Of a stretch of DNA of 52,393 bases, positions 26,512 through 35,970 are shown piece after piece. Under the pieces are notes generated by a model. The model was not told the DNA's origin, did no database searches, and saw only the letters and a list, made by a program, of their open reading frames with translations. The stretch comes from an uncultured Fibrobacter sp. (GTDB lineage Bacteria > Fibrobacterota > Fibrobacteria > Fibrobacterales > Fibrobacteraceae): NCBI RefSeq assembly GCF_947305105.1, contig NZ_CAMZCS010000023.1:1-52393 (forward strand), written 5' to 3'. The translations under genes and the position numbers were made by a program. Numbering within the stretch: position 1 is the stretch's first letter; each line of letters opens with the position of its first letter.

Positions 26512-27346
26512 TGAGACACCTCTTATCAAAATCCCTTATATAGGCAAAGCCGTCAAAACGCAAGTCGACTTCGCCCGCGCAGCGCAAGTCCCCAGAAAAT
26601 CCCTTCCGGAGCGAATCGTACAACCTAAACTGACTTTCGTTCCAGCCCGAAGACGGGAACAACGTGCGGTAAGCCGCATCGCTAAAAAACACTTCCATCG
26701 CAGAATCCGCATCGTCCCAAGCCACCTGAGACACCTTGCCATAAAGCAGCGGTGCATTTTTCCGCATCGTTGAAAGGAACTCCGTAACCGTCGCAATCTT
26801 GTCCATTGATTCGGGTGCGACAATCGGCAGGTGGAGCGCCAACGTGAGCGCCATCGGGAGCACAAGGCCGCGTTCGGTATAAACCGTCGCCTTCCCTTCT
26901 TCGATAACCGACGCCACGGGAGTCGCCTCCTGCACATGAATCTTCAGGAACGAGGGGAACCTTTTTTCCACCTCGACCGAATGAATCAGCGGAATCTGCA
27001 AAAGCGAAGCCTTCACGGAATCGGCATTGAGTTCAGACATCGGCATGCCCGTTTCTACCTGGGCACCCTGCATGATGTCTTCCCATGTGAGCATACGATT
27101 TCCATCAATCTCGACAATTTGCAGATAACGGAATTCCAGCGGATTGAATCTTTGTACATAGAACCTGAAATGCCAAAGGGTCATGCCCACGGCAGCAAGC
27201 AACAGACAGAAAATCCAGCCACGACGCCTAAACCAGGAGCAGGCATGGCCCACACCGGACTTCATCTTCTTCGCCCGGGCGCGCTTGCGCTGTTCCTCGT
27301 TCAAGCCGATTCGACGGCCTAGAAATGTCGTCTTGTTTTGGTTCAA
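26504..27346 (-). CDS. ftsQ: Cell division protein FtsQ
   Basis: FtsQ is a bitopic membrane protein that links FtsB/FtsL and the septal synthase to the ring. A basic cytoplasmic tail is followed by one span (GWIFCLLLAAVGMTLWHF), a POTRA domain (LQIVEIDGNRMLTWEDIM, LLQIPLIHSVEVEKRFPSFLKIHVQEATPVA) and a C-terminal beta domain. I choose the TTG at 27346, because GGAGG lies 7 nt before it and TTGA overlaps the murC stop by 4 nt; the ATG at 27352 is only 1-2 nt from the same GGAGG. Length is 280 residues. Confidence 0.88.
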   Translation of the reverse strand: MNQNKTTFLGRRIGLNEEQRKRARAKKMKSGVGHACSWFRRRGWIFCLLLAAVGMTLWHFRFYVQRFNPLEFRYLQIVEIDGNRMLTWEDIMQGAQVETGMPMSELNADSVKASLLQIPLIHSVEVEKRFPSFLKIHVQEATPVASVIEEGKATVYTERGLVLPMALTLALHLPIVAPESMDKIATVTEFLSTMRKNAPLLYGKVSQVAWDDADSAMEVFFSDAAYRTLFPSSGWNESQFRLYDSLRKGFSGDLRCAGEVDLRFDGFAYIRDFDKRCLNG

Positions 27347-28725
27347 ATACATTCCTCCAGAATCTTCGTACCGAGTTTCCAGACGTTACCGGCACCCATA
27401 AGGACCACCACATCGTTCGGGCGGAGTTCCTTCTTGAGAATCGGGAGCAGATTCATCTGGTCACCCACGAAGCGGGCATCGCGATGGCCACGCACGGTCG
27501 CGCTGTCGGCAACGAGCGCACCGGTAATGCCTTCGATGGGCTTTTCGCGGGACGGGTAAATGTCGGTCACCAGGAGCACATCGCAGTTGGCAAAAGCGCT
27601 GCCGAAGGATTCGTGCTGGTCACGGGTGCGCGAGAACAGATGCGGCTGGAAAGCGACAATCACGCGCTTGTCCGGGAATGCCTCACGGAATCCTAGAAGC
27701 GTCGCAGTAGCTTCTGTCGGGTGGTGAGCATAATCATCAAACACCATGACGCCGTTCTTTTCGCCGATAAACTCAAAGCGACGCTTGACGCCTTCAAAGG
27801 CGGCGGCAGCGTGGCGGGCGATCTCGATATCAATGCCTTCTTCGACCGCAAGGGCGATAGCCGCCGTCGCGTTCAGCACATTATGACGTCCAGGAATCTT
27901 CAGCTGGAACTGTCCCAGGCTCACCCCATCGTTAAAAATTTCGAAATGCGGATAGCCATGGTCAAAGCGCAAGTTGTCGATACGGTACTTGGCCTGGCGC
28001 GTGAAACCGTAAGTAATCACGGGCTTCTTGAGCTTGGAGAGAATCTGCTGCACGTTCGGGTCGTCGAGGCAGACAATCACTTGGCCGTAGAACGGCACCT
28101 TGTTCGCAAATTCCACGAACGCGGCCTTGATTTCTTCAATATTACCGTAAGTATCCAAATGGTCCGAATCGATGTTGGTGATGATGGCGGAACTCGGCAT
28201 CATCGAAAGGAAACTGCGGTCGAACTCGTCGCTTTCGGCAATCAGGTAATCACCGCGGCCCACCTTGGCGCCGCTGCCCTTGCCCTTCACCACGCCGCCC
28301 ACGATAATCGTCGGGTCACGCTTCGCCTCTTCCCAAATCTGGCCCACGATAGAGGTGGTCGTCGTCTTGCCGTGCGTACCGGCAATAGCGAGCGTGTACT
28401 TGAGGCGCATCAGTTCACCGAGCATTTCGGCGCGGCGGATAATGGGGATGCGACGGTTGCGCGCTTCGACCAGTTCCACGTTGTCGTAAGGGATCGCAGA
28501 AGAATACACCACCAAGTCGGCGTTTTCCACATTTTTTGCTTCGTGCTTAGGAGCAATGCTTATGCCCAGTCCCTTCAGGTAATCGATGACCTGGCCCTCG
28601 CCCATGTCGGAGCCGGTGACCTCGAAGCCGTTTTCCTTGACGACCTCGGCAATGCCCGACATACCGGCACCACCGATACCTACAAAATGCAGGCGACGGA
28701 CACGCTTGCTGTACATAATCGGCAT
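27343..28725 (-). CDS. murC: UDP-N-acetylmuramate--L-alanine ligase
   Basis: MurC adds L-Ala to UDP-MurNAc, the first peptide step of murein synthesis. It has the N-terminal dinucleotide-like GIGGAGMSGIA, the ATP loop AIAGTHGKTTTTS and the Mur ligase motifs ESDEFDRSF, ITNIDSDHLD and FDDYAHHPTE. Length 460 is normal. The ATG at 28725 shares its A with the murG stop (TAATG), and AAGGAGAG precedes it. Confidence 0.97.
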   Translation of the reverse strand: MPIMYSKRVRRLHFVGIGGAGMSGIAEVVKENGFEVTGSDMGEGQVIDYLKGLGISIAPKHEAKNVENADLVVYSSAIPYDNVELVEARNRRIPIIRRAEMLGELMRLKYTLAIAGTHGKTTTTSIVGQIWEEAKRDPTIIVGGVVKGKGSGAKVGRGDYLIAESDEFDRSFLSMMPSSAIITNIDSDHLDTYGNIEEIKAAFVEFANKVPFYGQVIVCLDDPNVQQILSKLKKPVITYGFTRQAKYRIDNLRFDHGYPHFEIFNDGVSLGQFQLKIPGRHNVLNATAAIALAVEEGIDIEIARHAAAAFEGVKRRFEFIGEKNGVMVFDDYAHHPTEATATLLGFREAFPDKRVIVAFQPHLFSRTRDQHESFGSAFANCDVLLVTDIYPSREKPIEGITGALVADSATVRGHRDARFVGDQMNLLPILKKELRPNDVVVLMGAGNVWKLGTKILEECI

Positions 28726-29795
28726 TATAAGCTCTCCTTGTCCAAAATAATTTTCGCAATCTGGTCGGCAGCATCGGGCATTCCGAGGCCCTTCGCTGCG
28801 GCAGCCATTTTCGCAAGTTTGGATTCATCGAACAAAAGCCCCTCGACCTTGTTCCACAAGTCGTTCGGCTCGGAATCCAGTTCCACGAGGCACGCACCCG
28901 CCTTCTCGACCACACGGGCATTGAATTCCTGGTGGTTCGCTGTCGCATGCGGGTAAGGCAGCAAAATGGAAGGCTTGCCGAAGGCGAGAATCTCGGCCAA
29001 CGCCGATGCTCCCGCACGGCTGATAATCAAATCGGCATGCTTCATGTACGCATAAATATTGTCGAGGAATCCGCGAACAGCCACGTTGGGCAAAATGCCC
29101 AGACGGCGATTGATGTCGTCGACGTTCTTCACGCCCACCTGCCATACAACGGATACATCGCCATTTGCTGTAATCTTCTCGATGCTTTCTTCAATCTTCG
29201 TGTTGATGCCCACAGCACCCTGGGAACCACCCACGATGAACACGGCCTTCTTCCCTTCGCGGAATTCCACGGGACGCGGCAAGTCGTTCTCGTTGGGCAG
29301 TTCACGGACCGGGTTGCCGAGGATGCGCGTCTTTTCGATGGGGAATCCCTTCGCCGCCTCTTCGGAAGTCACAAAGATTGTCTTGGCGTAACGGGCACCC
29401 ACCTTGTTCGCAATGCCCGCAACGGCGTTCTGTTCTTGCAAATACACAGGCAGGCCGAGGCTACCGGCAGCGAGCACGATGGGGAGCGACACGTAGCCAC
29501 CCGTCGCCACGACGACATCCGGTTTTACCTTCTTGATGACACTTTTTGCACGGACAAGCGACTTGCTCAGGTTGAAGGGCAGCGTCAGGTTCTTGAGGAA
29601 CGGGCCACGATGCAGCGGAACCGCCGTGATGAATTCATACGGCCAGTTCTTCGACACCAAACGTTCTTCCATGGAGTCCTTGCGTCCCGCGAACACGATG
29701 TCTTCTACGCCCATCTTCTTGAGGCTTTCCGCAATCGCTACGGCCGGGAAAATATGGCCTCCAGTGCCACCACATACAAAAAGGAACTTTTTCAT
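28725..29795 (-). CDS. murG: UDP-GlcNAc transferase MurG
   Basis: MurG adds GlcNAc to lipid I to make lipid II at the inner face of the membrane. GGTGGHIFPA, ATGGYVSLP, EQNAVAGIAN, GGSQGAVGIN, ISRAGASALAEIL and LPYPHATANHQEFNA are the family signatures in order. Its ATG overlaps the ftsW stop by 4 nt (ATGA), with AGGAGAGG upstream. Length 356 is typical. Confidence 0.97.
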   Translation of the reverse strand: MKKFLFVCGGTGGHIFPAVAIAESLKKMGVEDIVFAGRKDSMEERLVSKNWPYEFITAVPLHRGPFLKNLTLPFNLSKSLVRAKSVIKKVKPDVVVATGGYVSLPIVLAAGSLGLPVYLQEQNAVAGIANKVGARYAKTIFVTSEEAAKGFPIEKTRILGNPVRELPNENDLPRPVEFREGKKAVFIVGGSQGAVGINTKIEESIEKITANGDVSVVWQVGVKNVDDINRRLGILPNVAVRGFLDNIYAYMKHADLIISRAGASALAEILAFGKPSILLPYPHATANHQEFNARVVEKAGACLVELDSEPNDLWNKVEGLLFDESKLAKMAAAAKGLGMPDAADQIAKIILDKESL

Positions 29796-30961
29796 GCGCC
29801 TCTCCTTGCATAGTCAGGTTTTTTCATAAAGTTGATGTTCAGGGATACCGTATTGTTCATGAATGGTTCACGAATCGTACGCCCCGAAGTCGGCTTGGAA
29901 ATGTTCAGCATAACACCAATCATTGCCGAAGAGAAAATCAAGTTCGTTCCACCAAAGCTGAGGAACGGCAGCGGCTGCCCCGTCGTTGGGAAAAGCCCCG
30001 TGCAAACACAGGTATGAATCATGAAGTTGCAGAACAACGAGAACGTAATCGCAACAGCCATATACTTCCCGAACCGAGAAGACGAAGACCGAGCGACATT
30101 GAACCCTTGCCAGAACAACGTTGCAAACAAAATCATCACGATAAACGTGCCCACAAATCCAAATTCCTCGCCAATCACCGAGAAGACCACGTCTTTGTGA
30201 GCTTCGGGCAAGTAGCCGAGTTTCTGCATACCCATGCCCACGCCCGTGCCGAACAAGCCTCCATTACCGAGTGCCTGCTGCGAATGCATCAATTGGAACG
30301 CCGATTCCGCATGTTCTTCGGGATGCAAGAATGCAAGCAATCGCTTGGAACTATGCGCCTTGTACATGAGCCCCCCAATCCCGACCGGGATAGCGGAACA
30401 AATGCAAATCAACAGATACTTGCCCCGCGCACCAGCCGCAAAAAGCACGGCCAGCAACACCAGGGCAAACAAGATAAGCATCGACATGTTCGGCTGCAAC
30501 GCAAGCAGCACGGCAGAAATCACAAACGGGACCGCCGGTTGGATGATACTGCATCGGAGAGTCTTGATCTCGTCGCCAGCATCGGAGAGCTTCGCGCAGA
30601 CCATCGTGATAAAGCCAAGTTTCAAAATTTCGGAGGGTTGGATACCCCAAATCCAGCGGGACGCGCCCTTGACCGAAGTTCCCGACACGAGGGCCGCAAT
30701 CGTCAGGATTACTCCCACGGCAAAGAACACACGCGCAAACTTTTTCCACGCGCTGTAATCCAGCAAGTAGCAGAACACCAGGGCCGCAATCGCCACAAGG
30801 ACTTTTTTCAAATGCGAAAGGAGGTAATACTCGGTAGAAAGGCCAAGACGCTCCGCCAGCGGCGCTGACGCAGTGTACACAATAACAATCCCCAATACCA
30901 TCAGCAATACAGCCGGTAGCAGCAGGAGTTTGTTAGAGCCTTTGTTTTGAGCAGAGACCAT
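29792..30961 (-). CDS. ftsW: Septal peptidoglycan glycosyltransferase FtsW
   Basis: FtsW polymerises lipid II at the septum together with FtsI. This SEDS protein has about 10 membrane helices, the signature KGASRWIW, the region QPSEILKLGFI, the loop QQALGNGGLFGTGVG and a C-terminal PTTGQPLPFLSFGGTN, which is the FtsW/RodA/SpoVE family motif. The position beside murG supports FtsW rather than RodA. AAGGAG in the end of murF lies 11 nt before the ATG. mraY and murD, usually found just upstream, are not present. Confidence 0.93.
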   Translation of the reverse strand: MVSAQNKGSNKLLLLPAVLLMVLGIVIVYTASAPLAERLGLSTEYYLLSHLKKVLVAIAALVFCYLLDYSAWKKFARVFFAVGVILTIAALVSGTSVKGASRWIWGIQPSEILKLGFITMVCAKLSDAGDEIKTLRCSIIQPAVPFVISAVLLALQPNMSMLILFALVLLAVLFAAGARGKYLLICICSAIPVGIGGLMYKAHSSKRLLAFLHPEEHAESAFQLMHSQQALGNGGLFGTGVGMGMQKLGYLPEAHKDVVFSVIGEEFGFVGTFIVMILFATLFWQGFNVARSSSSRFGKYMAVAITFSLFCNFMIHTCVCTGLFPTTGQPLPFLSFGGTNLIFSSAMIGVMLNISKPTSGRTIREPFMNNTVSLNINFMKKPDYARRGA

Positions 30962-30969
30962 TCCTTAAA

Positions 30970-32358
30970 CTACTCCTTGAAAATCGGGGTGGCTTGGAGC
31001 AAGGCTTCGACAACCTGTTCCATCTTCATACCGCGAGAGCCCTTCACCAGCAGCACATCGCCTTCGGAAACCGTATCGATCAGGAAGTCAATCACCTCCT
31101 GCACATTCGAGAAATGGAATACGGAGCGCATGCCACGGCTCTTGGCGCCCTTCACGAAAAACTTCGCCATCTCGCCCACAGTCACGAGGATATCGAAATT
31201 CGCCTCGGGAACCATGGTGCCAATCTGTTCGTGCAAGTTACGGCTTTCTTTACCGAGTTCAAGCATGTCGCCAAGTACGGCAATGCGGCGATTCACCTTG
31301 CTCATGTTGCCAATCGTCAACAGAGCCATCTTCGTCGAAGACGGGTTGGCATTGTAGCAATCGGAAACAATCTTGAAACCGTTCGCACTCTTCACGTCCA
31401 TGCGCATACTCGTACCGCGGAAAGCATTGAGCGCAGAGGCAATGCGAGCCTTGGGAACCCCGAAAGCGAGCCCGACAGCTATCGCTGCCAGTGCATTGTA
31501 CAAGTTGTGTACACCGGGGACATTCAGCTGGATCTTGGTGCGCCCAATGCTAAAGCAGGCGCAGGAATTTTCGTCCCAGGTGAGCCCTTCGGGCTTGATC
31601 ACGCCACGACGCATACCAAACGTGACAACCTTGTAATTCTTGTTGCTGCGAGCCTTGCAGAGGTGTTCATCGTCGGCGTTCACAATCAAGACACCGCCCT
31701 TCTTGAGGCCTGCGGTAATCGTCATCTTTTCCTTGAACACACCGTCCAAATCGCCGAGGCGTTCCAGGTGGCTTGCGCCCACATTGGTAATCACGGCCAC
31801 ATCGGGTTCTGTCGCGAGCGAAAGCGGGCGGATTTCATCCGGGCCGCTCGTACCCATCTCGATGACTGCAGCCTCGTGGGTGCGCTTGAGCTGGAACAAC
31901 GTCATCGGCACACCGATATGGTTGTTGAAGTTGCCTTGTGTAGCATGAGTATTGTAGCATGTCGAGAGGACAGCCTTCACCATTTCCTTGGTCGTCGTTT
32001 TGCCATTGCTACCGGTAATGCCGACCTTCTTCACCTTGAAGCGGCGTTGGTAGCCTTTGGCCAGTTTGAGCAAGGCCTTGGTTGTATCGTCCACTGGGGC
32101 GTACATTTTGAACGCACCCTGTTCTACGGCATCCTGATTTACTATGCTCATCAATGCACCGTCCTTCTCCATTTGGTTAACAAACTGGTGGGCGTCAAAA
32201 CGGACACCCTTGATTGGCCAAAAAACAACACCCTTCGCCGGTTCTCGCGAATCCATGCAAAGGTTCACTTTTCGCGACAGCGTACGGGCAGGAACGCCCA
32301 CGGCATCCGTTTCGAGGATGTCGAGCATCTCGCGAACTGTCAAATCCAACTTCAGCAT
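30970..32358 (-). CDS. murF: UDP-MurNAc-tripeptide--D-Ala-D-Ala ligase
   Basis: MurF adds the D-Ala-D-Ala dipeptide to the UDP-MurNAc tripeptide. The ATP loop GITGSNGKTTTKEM, then NFNNHIGVPMTLF, EMGTSGPDEI and the C-terminal SDCYNANPSSTKMAL and LGDMLELG identify it against MurE. Its start overlaps the murE stop by 7 nt (ATGCTGA). 462 residues, normal for the family. Confidence 0.96.
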   Translation of the reverse strand: MLKLDLTVREMLDILETDAVGVPARTLSRKVNLCMDSREPAKGVVFWPIKGVRFDAHQFVNQMEKDGALMSIVNQDAVEQGAFKMYAPVDDTTKALLKLAKGYQRRFKVKKVGITGSNGKTTTKEMVKAVLSTCYNTHATQGNFNNHIGVPMTLFQLKRTHEAAVIEMGTSGPDEIRPLSLATEPDVAVITNVGASHLERLGDLDGVFKEKMTITAGLKKGGVLIVNADDEHLCKARSNKNYKVVTFGMRRGVIKPEGLTWDENSCACFSIGRTKIQLNVPGVHNLYNALAAIAVGLAFGVPKARIASALNAFRGTSMRMDVKSANGFKIVSDCYNANPSSTKMALLTIGNMSKVNRRIAVLGDMLELGKESRNLHEQIGTMVPEANFDILVTVGEMAKFFVKGAKSRGMRSVFHFSNVQEVIDFLIDTVSEGDVLLVKGSRGMKMEQVVEALLQATPIFKE

Positions 32359-33770
32359 TTCTCCATCGCCTTCACCGCCTCTTCGCGGTCGTCAAAATGG
32401 TGTTTCGTCTTACCGACGATCTGATAATCTTCGTGGCCCTTGCCCGCAATCACCAGCCAGTCGCCCGGTTCGAGGGAGGCGCAAGCCTTCGCAATCGCCT
32501 CGGCACGGTCTTCCACCACGACAAACTTGTCGGTCACCATGCCAGCGCGCACGTCCGCAATGATGGCGGAGGGGTTTTCCGTACGCGGGTTATCGGAGGT
32601 GAGCCAGGCCCTGTCGGCCATGCGCTCGGCAATTGAGCCCATGATGGGGCGCTTTGTGCGGTCGCGGTCGCCGCCGCAGCCGAACACGGTGCTAAGGCGT
32701 CCGCGACAAAGCCCGCGAGCCGTAGCAAGGACACGTTCCAGCGCGTCCGGGGTGTGGGCATAGTCAACAATCACGTGCTTTCCACCCTTGTTCCAGACCT
32801 TTTCGAATCGACCCGGGACGCGCACTGAGGCAAGGGCTTCGCGCATAGCGCTCTCAGGCAAGCCAATAGCGTATGCCCACGAAAGCACAAGTAAAACGTT
32901 ATCCGCATTGAAATCGCCGCAAAGCGGGGTGGAGAACTTCTCCGCAGAAATCTTCGGCACCGTAAATTCAAGCCCGTCTTCGGTGCTCGACACAGCTCCA
33001 ACAGGAGAAATGTCCGCACCGGCTTTACCGAGGCGAGAAACAGAAACCTTCTTGCAAACGTCAATGCCATCAAAAAGCTTTGCACCGTATTCGTCGTCCA
33101 CGTTGATTACGGCGACACCGTCATCGGCCAAGTAGCGCGTGAACAGCAACTTTTTCGCCTCGAAATAGGCTTCCATCGTCTTGTGATAATCGAGGTGGTC
33201 TTGAGTCAGGTTGCTGAACAAACCGCTCCTGAAGCGGATTCCCGCAACACGGCCCTGGTGCAGCGAGTGCGATGAGGCTTCCATCACGAGGTCGGTACAA
33301 CCAGCTTCTACTGCGCGGGCGGCAAAAGCAAAGAGATCGAGTTGCCCCGGAGTCGTAAGCGAAGCCGGTACAGAATCTTCACCAATCTTGTTCTTGATGG
33401 TACCAAGAAGCGCTACCTTATGGCCCGCAGCCGTCAGCATGGAATCCATCAAGAAAGCACTCGTTGTCTTTCCGTTCGTCCCCGTGACTGCATGCACAGC
33501 GATCTTCGCAAAAGGATCCTTGTAGAAAATTTGAGCGGCTTCCAGGCGGGCTTCACGCACGTCCTTCACCTGGATCCATTTCGAAGCCATCCCTTCCGGC
33601 GCAGCGGTCTCCGCAACCACGGCGACAGCGCCCTTCGCGATGGCGTCACACGCGAACTTCTCGTAATCGGCAACCGGGAACGAGAAAAACAGGTCCCCTT
33701 CCTTGACGCGGCGGGAATCGTCGCAAAGACCTCGGACAGACAAATTCTGCATCAGCGCTTCCGAAAGCAT
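32352..33770 (-). CDS. murE: UDP-MurNAc-dipeptide ligase MurE (meso-DAP type)
   Basis: MurE adds the third residue of the murein peptide. Motifs are DDSRRVKEGDLFF, AVTGTNGKTTSAF, LTTPG, ASSHSLHQGRV, FSNLTQDHLDYH and FGCGGDRDRTKRP. The specificity loop DNPRTENP, like the DNPR of Gram-negative MurE, indicates addition of meso-diaminopimelate rather than lysine. The ATG at 33770 overlaps the ftsI stop by one base (TGATG) and has AAAGGAG; the TTG at 33800 is not needed. 472 residues. Confidence 0.96.
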   Translation of the reverse strand: MLSEALMQNLSVRGLCDDSRRVKEGDLFFSFPVADYEKFACDAIAKGAVAVVAETAAPEGMASKWIQVKDVREARLEAAQIFYKDPFAKIAVHAVTGTNGKTTSAFLMDSMLTAAGHKVALLGTIKNKIGEDSVPASLTTPGQLDLFAFAARAVEAGCTDLVMEASSHSLHQGRVAGIRFRSGLFSNLTQDHLDYHKTMEAYFEAKKLLFTRYLADDGVAVINVDDEYGAKLFDGIDVCKKVSVSRLGKAGADISPVGAVSSTEDGLEFTVPKISAEKFSTPLCGDFNADNVLLVLSWAYAIGLPESAMREALASVRVPGRFEKVWNKGGKHVIVDYAHTPDALERVLATARGLCRGRLSTVFGCGGDRDRTKRPIMGSIAERMADRAWLTSDNPRTENPSAIIADVRAGMVTDKFVVVEDRAEAIAKACASLEPGDWLVIAGKGHEDYQIVGKTKHHFDDREEAVKAMEKC

Positions 33771-35659
33771 CAGCCTTTCTCCTTTAAAGTCAACTTGCAA
33801 GTCAGTCCCTTGTGAATTTCCTCGTCGGCCTTGGGGCTTTGAGACACGACGCGGCCCTTTCCGGTATACTCAACATTCATGCGGATATTCCCCATGATTT
33901 CGAGGGCATCCTTCAGCGAAAGCCCTGCGAGGTTCGGCATCTTCGTCGCGGAAACTTCGCCAAGCATCAAAGAAACCTTGCCGTTATCGCTCATATCGCT
34001 ACGCTGCGACACCACGCGATTTCCATCGCCACGGAAGGCAACCGGGCAGCCCTTCTTGCGGGCAAGTTCTTTTGCGTCGCGGGCAGAGAGGCCGACAAAA
34101 TCCACATCGCAACGATTGTCCAGTCTCACATGCTGCAAATTGTGGGACGCCGGGGAAAGTTCCGGATGGTAATAAACAGCTTCCATGATGCGGCGGAAAA
34201 TCGGGCCTGCCGTAAGGCCACCCACGTGCATGCCCTGCGGGTCGTCCACGAGCACCAAGCACACATAGCGCGTATCTTCGACCGGCGCAAGGCCGATGAA
34301 CGAAGCCACCTGCGAATTGCGATCGTAACGGCCTGTTTCTTGGTTGAACTTTTCTGCCGTACCGGTCTTGCCACCAAAAAGGATATCGGGCAATTTCTTG
34401 CTTGCCACCCTCTTTGCCGTACCGCTGTTCACGACGTTGTTCAACATCTTGCGAATCTTCGCTGCAGTCTTCTCCGAAATCACGCGACGGACTTCGACAG
34501 GTTCCTTCTTTTCGACCAGGTTACCATCGGCATCGCGCCATTCCTTCACAATCATCGGTTCCATGAGCTTGCCGCCGTTGGCAACCGCGGCATAAGCCAT
34601 CACCATCTGAATAGGCGTCACGGAAACGGCATGGCCAAAGCCCATCGTTTTAAGCGTACGGTCGTCACGCGTGAGTTCATACGGTTGCAACAGTTTGCCG
34701 GATTCTTCGCCTTCGAAGTCTTCGGACGTGCGCATGCCAAACCCAAAATTACGCGCCATTCTATATAGGCGTTCGGCCCCCACTTCGGAGGCAATCTTTG
34801 CAAAGACGATGTTGGAAGACTGCACCATCGCCTCTCCCATATTCATATCGCCGTAAATGTGCGTATCGCAAATCTGCTCGGATCTCGAATTCCAGCGCCA
34901 GCAGCGGCCTTCGTCCTTGTAAACCTTGGTCGTGTCCACGACTCCGTTTTCTAGAGCGGCGGCAGCGGTAATCACTTTGAACGTGGAGCCCGGTTCGTAA
35001 GACATGCTCACGATATCGTTCTTGGACATGCGCCCGACCCCTTGTGTTTTGGAGTTCGGGTCGAAAGTCGGGTAGCTTGCCATGGCAAGGATTTCGCCGG
35101 TGAACGGATCCACCACGACAGCGCTCGCGCTCGTCGCATTGAATTCCATCACGCCATCTTTCAAGGCCTTCTCGACAATCTCCTGCATGTTGCGGTCAAT
35201 CGTCAGCACCAAATTCTTGCCCGGTTCGGCATCGGCCACTTTTTCGGAGCGGCCGTAAATCTCGCGCTGGTGAGCGTCCTTCACACTCAAGCGGAAACCG
35301 CCGTTGCCACGCAAGCGGGAATCGAAGCGGCGTTCCATGCCCATGCTGCCAGAACCATTGTAGCCCACCTTCCCCACAATCTGTGCGGCCAGTTTGCCCT
35401 GCAAGAAGATGCGGCTGTAATCCAGGTTCCTGTTCGCTGTATCGCGATAGTTATCGGCAAAGACGATACCGTTACGGTCCATGATGCGGCCACGGTCGGC
35501 ATACACGTTCTTCGTGTCCATCACCATGCTCTTTGTCTTCGCCTTGTACACATCCTGATTCACCACCTGGATATTGAAAGTCTGCCAAAGGAGCACGCCA
35601 ACACAGCCGAGCGTAATAAACTTGATGATTCCGAGCGGTTCTATATAGAAGTTGTTCAC
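33770..35659 (-). CDS. ftsI: Division-specific penicillin-binding protein (FtsI-like, with PASTA domains)
   Basis: This is the septal transpeptidase. An N-terminal membrane span (FITLGCVGVLLWQTFNIQV) precedes the dimer domain and a transpeptidase with SxxK (Ser225 in GSTFK), SSN (281-283) and KTGT (from Lys431). The last about 100 residues carry two PASTA-like repeats (VDFVGLSARDAKELARKKG and MPNLAGLSLKDALEIMG), an arrangement usual in Gram-positive PBP2x or SpoVD and rarer in Gram-negative FtsI. The start is GTG overlapping ftsL by 4 nt (GTGA), after GGAGG. Confidence 0.92.
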   Translation of the reverse strand: MNNFYIEPLGIIKFITLGCVGVLLWQTFNIQVVNQDVYKAKTKSMVMDTKNVYADRGRIMDRNGIVFADNYRDTANRNLDYSRIFLQGKLAAQIVGKVGYNGSGSMGMERRFDSRLRGNGGFRLSVKDAHQREIYGRSEKVADAEPGKNLVLTIDRNMQEIVEKALKDGVMEFNATSASAVVVDPFTGEILAMASYPTFDPNSKTQGVGRMSKNDIVSMSYEPGSTFKVITAAAALENGVVDTTKVYKDEGRCWRWNSRSEQICDTHIYGDMNMGEAMVQSSNIVFAKIASEVGAERLYRMARNFGFGMRTSEDFEGEESGKLLQPYELTRDDRTLKTMGFGHAVSVTPIQMVMAYAAVANGGKLMEPMIVKEWRDADGNLVEKKEPVEVRRVISEKTAAKIRKMLNNVVNSGTAKRVASKKLPDILFGGKTGTAEKFNQETGRYDRNSQVASFIGLAPVEDTRYVCLVLVDDPQGMHVGGLTAGPIFRRIMEAVYYHPELSPASHNLQHVRLDNRCDVDFVGLSARDAKELARKKGCPVAFRGDGNRVVSQRSDMSDNGKVSLMLGEVSATKMPNLAGLSLKDALEIMGNIRMNVEYTGKGRVVSQSPKADEEIHKGLTCKLTLKEKG

Positions 35660-35970
35660 TGAACACCTCCTAGCGGCATCACCTTTTGCGGCAAGCCGTT
35701 CAAGCCCAAGCCAACAGAATCGGCAAACTTCGAAAGTTGTTCGAGCGAAGAAAGCTGGTTAATTTTCAATTCTAGAGCCAGTGCGTCGTGCTTCAAGAAG
35801 GCGATTTCCACCTGGAGCCCATGCGCGGTCTCGTACAAACTATTGATGCGGTTCTGCATATAGAGCGGCAACATGCAGAGCAGAGCGAGCACGACAACGG
35901 CACCGGCCACAATCAGCGTGACCGAGCGGTTGGAGGCCCCGATGGCCTTTATCTTGTCCGTCTTGCTCAT
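35656..35970 (-). CDS. ftsL: FtsL-like division protein
   Basis: This 104-residue protein has a short basic tail, one membrane span (SVTLIVAGAVVVLALLCMLPLYM) and a periplasmic heptad-rich helix with leucines (LQVEIAFLKHDALALELKINQL). Position between rsmH and ftsI, size and topology fit FtsL, which recruits FtsI and FtsW with FtsB and FtsQ. FtsL diverges fast, so identity rests mostly on place. ATG overlaps the rsmH stop by 4 nt (ATGA). Confidence 0.8.
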   Translation of the reverse strand: MSKTDKIKAIGASNRSVTLIVAGAVVVLALLCMLPLYMQNRINSLYETAHGLQVEIAFLKHDALALELKINQLSSLEQLSKFADSVGLGLNGLPQKVMPLGGVQ

